A DNA stretch of 64,000 nt from Roseburia sp. (GTDB lineage: Bacteria > Bacillota > Clostridia > Lachnospirales > Lachnospiraceae). The translations under genes and the position numbers were made by a program. Of the stretch, positions 58,359-64,000 are shown one piece after another. Every line of letters starts with the position of its first letter. Position 1 is the stretch's first letter. The notes under the pieces were generated by a model. That model saw only the letters and a list, made by a program, of their open reading frames with translations, did not search any database and was not told the origin of the DNA. The stretch covers positions 620,001-684,000 of the forward strand of contig JAGBEG010000010.1 in the NCBI GenBank assembly GCA_017937095.1, read 5' to 3'.

Positions 58359-58388
58359 ATTTTATGCATATCTGTCGAATTATGTCAA
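58359..58388 (-). promoter_or_regulatory. Promoter of the sortase-glycan operon
   Basis: TTGACA (58383-58388), 18-bp spacer and TAAAAT (58359-58364) on the minus strand, about 55 bases before the sortase ATG. No operator symmetry is obvious. Confidence 0.65.
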
Positions 58389-58431
58389 GTCCTTTCTAAA
58401 AATAAAATGAAAACAGTATTTCTTACAGAGC

Positions 58432-58476
58432 AAAAAAAGAGTTCCGCCTGCGTTTAAAACGCAGAACGAAACTCTT
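58432..58476 (-). terminator. Terminator after the 149-aa gene
   Basis: AAGAGTT/AACTCTT and CTGCGTTT/AAACGCAG stems with small internal loops (58437-58476), followed on the minus strand by a run of seven T (58432-58438). It separates the metF-linked genes from the sortase operon. Confidence 0.8.
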
Positions 58477-58526
58477 CCTTCCGTTGCCTTATCCAATTTC
58501 CCGGACCTTTCCATGTCCGCCTTTTG

Positions 58527-58976
58527 TCAATCCTCAATCGTAAGCTTTCCCGGGCGCACATCCAGATACAGGCTGCCCTTATCCGCCTTATACATATCCA
58601 AAAGCAGCACCCAGAGCTGGTGAATCTGCTCTAGCAGTACCGGGGACGTCTCCACGCTGTGCGGCAGGAGCGTCCGAAGATCGAAGAAACGCACGCCGAG
58701 CGGCGGCAGAAATACCATATTGCTGGTCGTAACGTCTCCGTCCGCCGTCTTAATGAGTTCATAGGTAATCATGCAGAACTCTTCCCCGCGGTGCTTGCAG
58801 TAATACGACACATAACATTCGTCGACGGTCCACTCCACGCCGTTCTCCACCTCAACGGGCTTCTCAGACACATCGTTCGCCTCCGTCGTCTGTACCTCTA
58901 CATTCCAGCGGATTCTTCCGTCTTTCGTCTCCTTGATCAGTTCCGTTAATTTATGACAAAGTGTCTCCTGCTTCAT
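58527..58976 (-). CDS. Hypothetical 149-aa protein
   Basis: A soluble acidic protein with WTVDECYVSYYCKHRGEEFCMITYELIKTADG and a C-terminal LLPHSVETSPVLLEQIHQLWVLLLDMYKADKGSL. No signal peptide or membrane helix. I do not recognise a family. ATG 58976 follows AGGAGAGG. It follows the 152-aa gene by 97 bases that hold two hairpins (59000-59024 and 59043-59060) and ends at a strong terminator. Confidence 0.75.
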   Translation of the reverse strand: MKQETLCHKLTELIKETKDGRIRWNVEVQTTEANDVSEKPVEVENGVEWTVDECYVSYYCKHRGEEFCMITYELIKTADGDVTTSNMVFLPPLGVRFFDLRTLLPHSVETSPVLLEQIHQLWVLLLDMYKADKGSLYLDVRPGKLTIED

Positions 58977-59073
58977 TTCAAACCTCTCCTGTCCCTTTTA
59001 TTATGTGCAAAAACTGCACATAATCAACATTCGCCGCTCCCCGAACACGTAAACGTGTTCTTCTCGCTTACGC

Positions 59074-59532
59074 TCATTTTATCATGCGCGCTTCCCGCAG
59101 AGCCTCCTGCTCCTCTGACAGGCGCGCCCCATTCTCCGCCGCAAAAGCCTCAAGGCGTTCCACATAAAAGCCTACCGCATCCTTCGACTGCTCAAACTGC
59201 CATAACTGCGGTTCGTCCTCCCAGCCCGCCACATACACCATATTGTAATCCAGATATGCCACTGTAGCTGACAATTCGCCCCGCCGGAAGGTCTTCTGCA
59301 TGACAGGCTTTCTTCCCGAAGGCTGCCATACAGCAGCACTCTCTGTCTCCTGCTCCGGCTTGTCCTCCTTCAAAAGCGCTTCCTGCCCCAGTTCATGCCC
59401 CAGCAAAGGCGCTTCCTGCCCCGCTTCGTCCTCCACAGACTCCGGCACGCCCTTAATGCGCTCTTCCAGCTCCTCCACGGAATCAAACAGCTCGAACATG
59501 TCAAGCTGCCCCTCAATACTCTTCTTCCCCAT
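59074..59532 (-). CDS. Hypothetical 152-aa protein after metF
   Basis: The N-terminus IEGQLDMFELFDSVEELEERI is helical, followed by a Glu/Gln-rich variable region with short repeats (QEAPLLGHELGQEALL) and a C-terminal domain FRRGELSATVAYLDYNMVYVAGWEDEPQLW. No known family comes to mind. ATG 59532 lies 2 bases after the metF stop, with its ribosome binding site inside the metF end, so translation is likely coupled. Confidence 0.75.
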   Translation of the reverse strand: MGKKSIEGQLDMFELFDSVEELEERIKGVPESVEDEAGQEAPLLGHELGQEALLKEDKPEQETESAAVWQPSGRKPVMQKTFRRGELSATVAYLDYNMVYVAGWEDEPQLWQFEQSKDAVGFYVERLEAFAAENGARLSEEQEALREARMIK

Positions 59533-59534
59533 AT

Positions 59535-60404
59535 CTATCCTCTCACATAGATTTCCGATAGATTGTCAAGAATCTCCCCGGCAACATCCGGCTTATTCAT
59601 CGTATAGATATGTACATGGTTGACCCCGTTCGCGATCAGATCGATGATCTGGTCGGTCGCATAGGCGATTCCCGCCTGACGCATCGCCGCCGGATTATCC
59701 CCGAAACGATCGACGATTGCCAGAAAACGCGGCGGAACCATGTTGCCGGAAAGCGATACAATACGCTTGATCTGCGCCTTGTTCGTGACCGGCATGATTC
59801 CCGCCACGACCGGCACGTCAATGCCCTTAGTGAGCGCCTTATACATGAAATTATACAAAATATGATTGTCAAAGAACATCTGCGTCGTCAGAAATTCGCA
59901 TCCGGCTTCCACCTTCTCCTTGAGGTGATCCAGATCCTCGAAGATCGTGTCCGCCTCGGGATGTCCTTCCGGATAGCACGCGCCGCCGATGCAGAAATCT
60001 CCCTGTGCCTTGATATCGGCAATCAGCTCGCTCGCATGCTTGTACTGATTCGGCAGCGGGAAATCGGCATTTGCCGGAATATCGCCGCGCAGCGCGAGGA
60101 TATTCTCGATCCGGTTCGCCTTAAGCTCGTCAATCACAGATGCGACCTTCTCCTTTGTGGAAGATGCACAGGTCAGATGCGCCAATGCCGGAATGTGATG
60201 CTTTTCCACTTCCTTTGCCAGTTCGACCGTATAATCGGATGTGCCGCCTGTCGCCCCGTAGGTCACGCTCATATAAGCCGGCCTGACCGCCGCCATATCC
60301 GCAACCGTCTTTTTATAATTCTCAAGCTGCGCGCCCTGCTTCGGCGGGAACAGCTCGCAGGAAATCGTTACCTGGTTCGTCTTTAACAATTCTGTCAGTC
60401 TCAT
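59535..60404 (-). CDS. metF: 5,10-Methylenetetrahydrofolate reductase
   Basis: The 289-aa TIM-barrel flavoprotein has ISCELFPPKQG (catalytic Glu), SVTYGATGG, LAHLTCASSTKEKV, ALRGDIP, GGACYPEGHPEA, FLTTQMFFDN and PVVAGIMPVTNKAQI. It reduces methylene-THF to methyl-THF for methionine synthesis or the methyl branch of acetogenesis. ATG 60404 follows a purine-rich AGGAAGAGAGGAAAAAAAG leader. It follows greA by 72 bases. No SAM riboswitch is visible. Confidence 0.95.
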   Translation of the reverse strand: MRLTELLKTNQVTISCELFPPKQGAQLENYKKTVADMAAVRPAYMSVTYGATGGTSDYTVELAKEVEKHHIPALAHLTCASSTKEKVASVIDELKANRIENILALRGDIPANADFPLPNQYKHASELIADIKAQGDFCIGGACYPEGHPEADTIFEDLDHLKEKVEAGCEFLTTQMFFDNHILYNFMYKALTKGIDVPVVAGIMPVTNKAQIKRIVSLSGNMVPPRFLAIVDRFGDNPAAMRQAGIAYATDQIIDLIANGVNHVHIYTMNKPDVAGEILDNLSEIYVRG

Positions 60405-60476
60405 CTTCTTTTTTTCCTCTCTCTTCCTATCGTATCGCCATGTATTTCCGAAACGTCCGGCAGCCGTTTTCCGCCG

Positions 60477-60980
60477 TCAGAAGCTCCGCAGCTTATCCGT
60501 GCCGTCGTCAACGGTATTTTCAATCTTACGAATCTCTACAAAATACGAATAATTCTCGTTCACATGTACCTCCACCCGGTCACCGACCTTGTGTCCGAGC
60601 AACGCCTTCCCGAGCGGCGACTCGTTGCTGATTAAGTTCTTCAGCGAATTTCCGCGCACAGTCGTGACGATCTTATAGACCTCTTCCTCATCGTCTTCCT
60701 CGAAATAAACTGTGACCGTGTTGTTCATCCCGACTTCATCCTCTGCGGACTCCGTGGAAATAATCTTCGCCGTCTTTATCATCTTCTCAAGATACCGGAT
60801 GCGGCTCTCATTCTGGTTCTTGTCCTTCTTCGCCGCGTGGTACTCGAAATTCTCGCTCAGATCGCCGTGTGCTCTCGCCTCCTTGACCGCCTCAAGGGCT
60901 TCCTTACGGACGACCAGCTTCCGGTACTCGATCTCTTCTTCCATTTTCTTAATGTCCTGCTCTGTCAGCTCATCATACAT
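60477..60980 (-). CDS. greA: Transcription elongation factor GreA
   Basis: The 167-aa protein has the N-terminal coiled coil (MYDELTEQDIKKMEEEIEYRKLVVRKEALEAVKEARAHGDLSENFEY, with the acidic tip) and the C-terminal FKBP-like domain (ISNESPLGKALLGHKVGDRVEV). It rescues backtracked RNA polymerase by stimulating transcript cleavage. The promoter at 61016-61044 places the transcript start near 61009, which rules out the ATG at 61011-61013. ATG 60980 fits the family, although a TTG at 60989 is nearer the AAAGG. Confidence 0.93.
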   Translation of the reverse strand: MYDELTEQDIKKMEEEIEYRKLVVRKEALEAVKEARAHGDLSENFEYHAAKKDKNQNESRIRYLEKMIKTAKIISTESAEDEVGMNNTVTVYFEEDDEEEVYKIVTTVRGNSLKNLISNESPLGKALLGHKVGDRVEVHVNENYSYFVEIRKIENTVDDGTDKLRSF

Positions 60981-61015
60981 ATTTCGCAACCATACCTTTC
61001 TGTCTACAACCATTT

Positions 61016-61044
61016 ATTATAGTGATTTCCCCAGATACCGTCAA
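61016..61044 (-). promoter_or_regulatory. greA promoter
   Basis: TTGACG (61039-61044), 17-bp spacer and TATAAT (61016-61021) on the minus strand. It begins within the last codons of the phosphopantetheinyl transferase gene. Confidence 0.65.
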
Positions 61045-61745
61045 ATACTTTTCTCCAGCTTTGCCCGAAGATCCACCCGGATTGGTGCAGCCGCAACCGG
61101 CTTTGCTGCGCACACGGAAAGAAAGAGCCCTTCCGCTTCCTCCCATGTCTTAAAAAAATAGCTGCGCTCTCCCGACAGCTTATCGGAGAGCACGCAAAAA
61201 TCAGTAAGCGGCAGGTGCATTCCCTCGCCTACCGCTTTGATATAACTCTCTTTTCTTGTCCAGAACCAGAAGAAATCGTGTTCTCCGCGCAAAAGCGCCG
61301 CACATTCTTCCTCTGTAAAAAAACGCTCCGCCATCCCGGATCTTACCTGCCGCTTTGTCTCAACATCAATCCCTGCCGCGCAATCGGTAAACACTGCCGC
61401 CGCGTAATCCCCTGCATGGGAAAGATTAAAGAAAAGCTCCTGCCGCTTGGCCAGATAAGGCTTCCCGAAAGCCCCGCGCCTTATGCTCACCTGCGTTTTC
61501 CCCGGAACTCCTGCAAGCAGGCTTAGACCCCGCTCACGCAGTCCAAATTCAAGCAAAAGCCCTGCGCCAAGGCTCCGTCTCCGGTCGTCAGGCGACTTCA
61601 GGCGCTCTATCTGCGCCCTCCGCTCCTCTGTGATCCATAAAAGTCCTCGCGCAAACAGCGCATCGTCCGCAAGCACCGTCGTATCCGCAAGCAGGATTCT
61701 GTCCGCAAGGCAGTCTGTGTCCGGCGCGTACTCCTTCTGCACCAT
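61041..61745 (-). CDS. 4'-Phosphopantetheinyl transferase (Sfp type)
   Basis: The 234-aa protein has the Sfp-family motifs FNLSHAGDYAAAVF, AGIDVETKRQ and FWFWTRKESYIKAVGEGM. It transfers phosphopantetheine from CoA to a Ser of carrier proteins (fatty acid, polyketide or peptide synthases; no such target is encoded here). ATG 61745 overlaps the HPt stop (TGATG), so it belongs to the signalling transcript. Confidence 0.92.
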   Translation of the reverse strand: MVQKEYAPDTDCLADRILLADTTVLADDALFARGLLWITEERRAQIERLKSPDDRRRSLGAGLLLEFGLRERGLSLLAGVPGKTQVSIRRGAFGKPYLAKRQELFFNLSHAGDYAAAVFTDCAAGIDVETKRQVRSGMAERFFTEEECAALLRGEHDFFWFWTRKESYIKAVGEGMHLPLTDFCVLSDKLSGERSYFFKTWEEAEGLFLSVCAAKPVAAAPIRVDLRAKLEKSI

Positions 61746-62095
61746 CAGGCCGCCTCCAGCAGACTGCCAAGCTTCCGCTTCGACTGCATCAGTTCGTCGC
61801 AGACCCCAAGAAGATTCTCGTCCGATCCGGCGCGGAGCGGTTCTACAATCCGCACAATAATATCATACATCGGCGTAAGCCCCATATTCGCAAGAACCCC
61901 TTTTAGGGTATGCGCATGTTCAAACGCCATTTTTATGTCATGCTGCTGCAGTGCATCGAGCAGCCCGTCGAAATTCTTATCCTCCATCACAGAGCCAAGG
62001 CACATCCGGTAGAGATCTTCATCGTTGATAAAACGCTCCATCGCGCCATCGACATCACATCCCCAACTTTTTAGTTCCTCCAGCAATGTACTCAT
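61745..62095 (-). CDS. HPt (histidine phosphotransfer) protein
   Basis: The 116-aa four-helix protein contains the phospho-acceptor His in AFEHAHTLKGVLANMGL, preceded by DLYRMCLGSVMEDKNFDGLLDAL. It would shuttle phosphate to or from the receiver domain of the EAL protein encoded immediately upstream, with which it overlaps by ATGA. The kinase partner is not in the window. Confidence 0.9.
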   Translation of the reverse strand: MSTLLEELKSWGCDVDGAMERFINDEDLYRMCLGSVMEDKNFDGLLDALQQHDIKMAFEHAHTLKGVLANMGLTPMYDIIVRIVEPLRAGSDENLLGVCDELMQSKRKLGSLLEAA

Positions 62096-64000
62096 ATCTT
62101 CTCACCTTCCAGTCCTTTCTCTCCGGCAGTCACAACCTGTCCCATAAGCCTGCCGAGCCCTATGACGTGCTCCACCCTGCGAAATGCGATTTCCGGCACG
62201 AACGGCTTCACAATGTAGTCCTCCGCCCCGAGTTCCAAGGTCTGAAGCTGCCGTCCCGTCGTGTCATCCGCCGTTATGACGATCACAGGAATCCCCGCAA
62301 TTGCGGAATCCTTTGACTTTCTCTCAAGAAACGTCAGACCGTCCATCACAGGCATCCTTAAGTCCAGAAGAATCAGCGCTATCTCTCCTGCATGCTCCGC
62401 AAGAACCGAAAGCGCCTCCGCCCCGTTCTCAGCCTCAAGTACCTGATAATGTGCCTCTAAGATGCAGCGCAGCGATACCCGGTTCGCCTCCTCATCATCC
62501 ACTACAAGAATCGTTCTTACCGCATGTTCTGCCGCGTACAGAGCCTGTCTGTACTTCTGCAGTTCCTGATCCATCTTCTTCTGCTGCGTGATATCGGAAA
62601 TCGTTCCGACGATAATATGCTTTCCGCCGACCTTCGTGATATACTTAAGCTTCAGATGAACCCAGATCCATCTGCCGTTCTCAAGCCTGCGCATAAATTC
62701 GCACTCCGCCATCTCTCCGGTCTTAATCAGCGTATCAAATGTCTCAAGCAGTTCTTCCCTGCCCTCTTCCTGCACTGCCTCTATGCTGTCCCTGCGCCCG
62801 AATGTATTGATATCCCCGTAGCCGAACAAATCATAGTAGGCATTATTGGCGCGGAGAATGCCGATACTCCTGCTCTCCTCATCGTATTCGTAAATTCCGG
62901 CTGCATCCAGCATACCGGAAAACATTCCTTCCATCTGCGCCGTGGCAGTCCACAGGCTGTCTCCGGCTGCGTCCATTGCGCGCTCCTGCTCCTTATGTCC
63001 CCTGTCCCTGGAAAATGCGAGCGCTTCATAGTCTTCCACCGGCATCGGTCTGGCAAAATAATAGCCCTGCACATATTCGCAGCCGACGCTGTGCAGAAAA
63101 TCGACCTGTTCCCTGCGCTCTACGCCCTCTGCCACGACCGGGAGATCGAGCCACTTCGCCATTCTGACAACGGACGCAAGGATATTCTCTCCTCTGCCCG
63201 ACTTTTCTGAATCCGAAAGGAACTTCATATCGATTTTTAAAATATCGACCGCGATATCCTTGAGCACATTTAAGGAAGAATAGCCGCTCCCGAAATCATC
63301 CATCAGAATCGAAAAGCCCTCTCTCTGCAGGCGCTCCATCGTCTCCTTGATTGCCTTGGGATTTGTCGTGTACGCACTCTCTGTAAGCTCAAGCTGCAAT
63401 AACTCCCGCGGAATCTGATACTTGTCCGTCAGGCCGCAGATCCATTCCACCAGCTTCGGATTGTACATGCTGACCCTTGAAATATTTACCGAGACAGGCG
63501 CAGGCGTCCTGCCCTCTGCGATCCACTTTGCGATCAGTGCGCAGGTCTTCTCCCATACATAATAATCCAGCTTGATGACAAAACCGTTCCGCTCAAAAAC
63601 AGGTATGAACTCCCCCGGAGAAATCATCTCCCCCGACGGCTTCCTCCAGCGCACCAGCGCCTCCGCCCCGCAGAGCTTATTGTCCTGCAGGCTGTACTTC
63701 GGCTGCAGATAAATCACAAATTCCTCGTCGGCAAGCGCCTTTCGCATATGATTTACGATCTGCTGCTCCCGTACAATGCCGTCCCGCATATCTTCCGTGT
63801 AGAACGCATAGTTATTGATGTAATTGCCCTTGCACTGCTTCGCTGCGAGAAGCGCGCGGTCATACATCCGGTCGACCGGCATCTTTCGTTCCTCTTCCTC
63901 GATCACATACATCCCGACCGTCGGTACGACGTCAAATTCCAGCGCATACTGTCCCAGACGCATCCTCAGATATTTCACAAACTCAATGAGCGCTTCCTCG
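62092..64000 (-). CDS. GGDEF(remnant)-EAL-PAS-REC signalling protein, N-terminus beyond right edge
   Basis: The frame is open to the right edge (at least 635 residues visible). In order: the end of a GGDEF domain (RMYDRALLAAKQCKGN), an EAL phosphodiesterase domain with intact motifs (AEALVRW, ELTES, DDFGSGYSS, KIDMKFL, VAEGVE, QGYYFARP), a PAS domain (FGYGDINTFGRRDSIE to GTISDITQQKKM), and a C-terminal receiver (ILVVDDEEANR, phospho-Asp in LILLDLRMPVMDG, IVKPF). It should hydrolyse cyclic di-GMP under PAS and phosphorelay control. Whether the GGDEF is active cannot be seen. Confidence 0.93.
   Translation of the reverse strand, partial: EEALIEFVKYLRMRLGQYALEFDVVPTVGMYVIEEEERKMPVDRMYDRALLAAKQCKGNYINNYAFYTEDMRDGIVREQQIVNHMRKALADEEFVIYLQPKYSLQDNKLCGAEALVRWRKPSGEMISPGEFIPVFERNGFVIKLDYYVWEKTCALIAKWIAEGRTPAPVSVNISRVSMYNPKLVEWICGLTDKYQIPRELLQLELTESAYTTNPKAIKETMERLQREGFSILMDDFGSGYSSLNVLKDIAVDILKIDMKFLSDSEKSGRGENILASVVRMAKWLDLPVVAEGVERREQVDFLHSVGCEYVQGYYFARPMPVEDYEALAFSRDRGHKEQERAMDAAGDSLWTATAQMEGMFSGMLDAAGIYEYDEESRSIGILRANNAYYDLFGYGDINTFGRRDSIEAVQEEGREELLETFDTLIKTGEMAECEFMRRLENGRWIWVHLKLKYITKVGGKHIIVGTISDITQQKKMDQELQKYRQALYAAEHAVRTILVVDDEEANRVSLRCILEAHYQVLEAENGAEALSVLAEHAGEIALILLDLRMPVMDGLTFLERKSKDSAIAGIPVIVITADDTTGRQLQTLELGAEDYIVKPFVPEIAFRRVEHVIGLGRLMGQVVTAGEKGLEGEKI

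Noticed and set aside
59065-59073. CGCTTACGC, the same 9-mer as the LytTR repeats
   Set aside because: Only one copy is present, with no second repeat at the 12-bp gap, so it is probably chance.
60405-60476. SAM riboswitch upstream of metF
   Set aside because: The 72-base gap is too short and lacks the conserved core.

Overview
The window looks like chromosomal DNA of an endospore-forming, Gram-positive Clostridia, most probably a Lachnospiraceae-like gut anaerobe. The evidence is spoIVA behind a sigma-E-type promoter, a T-box controlled trp operon, AgrC/AgrA-type LytTR signalling, a class B sortase with an SPKTA-type substrate, an LCP ligase, and several Clostridia-style sugar operons. Most of the DNA is of moderate GC. 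About 40.3-49.2 kb is clearly more AT-rich and carries accessory genes.

Layout. 0-1.7 kb: a partial membrane protein, an SseB-like fragment and a lipoprotein. 1.75-3.9 kb: a LytTR response regulator and GHKL kinase, with a two-repeat LytTR-like operator shared with the divergent lipoprotein. 4-6.4 kb: spoIVA and a YegS-type lipid kinase. 6.5-12.7 kb: an alpha-glucan/maltose-type operon (binding protein, two permeases, LacI regulator, 4-alpha-glucanotransferase, no ATPase) behind a promoter with LacI-like operators and a 12-bp tandem repeat. 12.9-14.2 kb: XRE regulator plus DUF3169 protein with three identical-geometry operators. 14.3-15.5 kb: a CLC channel/antiporter of fluoride-type appearance. 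15.7-19 kb: DUF1284, bioY with a BirA-like site, type I asparaginase, threonine aldolase. 19.2-26.4 kb: a complete trp operon in the order E-G-(smORF)-C-F-B-A-D, governed by a tRNA-Trp T-box and a palindrome in the promoter. 26.5-36 kb: a ComEC-like MBL lipoprotein, a small lipoprotein, a GH36 alpha-galactosidase, a GPH symporter, a GH2 beta-galactosidase and a TetR regulator. 36.2-38.3 kb: larB-larC.

38.3-58.3 kb is a surface-glycan region. It holds three proteins sharing an RDG...D-x-G-(W/Y)-x-G module (one with a HAD domain, one with GT2 plus HAD, one standalone), a pyruvyltransferase-like/alpha-beta hydrolase fusion, two XRE regulators, an unrecognised 383-aa protein and a 27-aa holin-like toxin. 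A right-to-left operon follows: sortase B, LCP ligase, SPKTA surface protein, GT4, GT2, RDG protein, ABC-2 permease and an ABC ATPase fused to a signal peptide, a cohesin-like ectodomain and a TM helix. This is the most unusual part of the window. A 49-bp perfect palindrome covers the promoter of the GT2-HAD gene.

58.5-64 kb: two small hypothetical genes, metF, greA with its own promoter, a phosphopantetheinyl transferase, an HPt protein and a GGDEF(remnant)-EAL-PAS-REC protein running off the right edge. A recurring feature is short tandem duplications of unrelated sequence (12-54 bp) at gene ends and starts. The one at 52.1 kb creates a 15-codon minicistron that links two genes.
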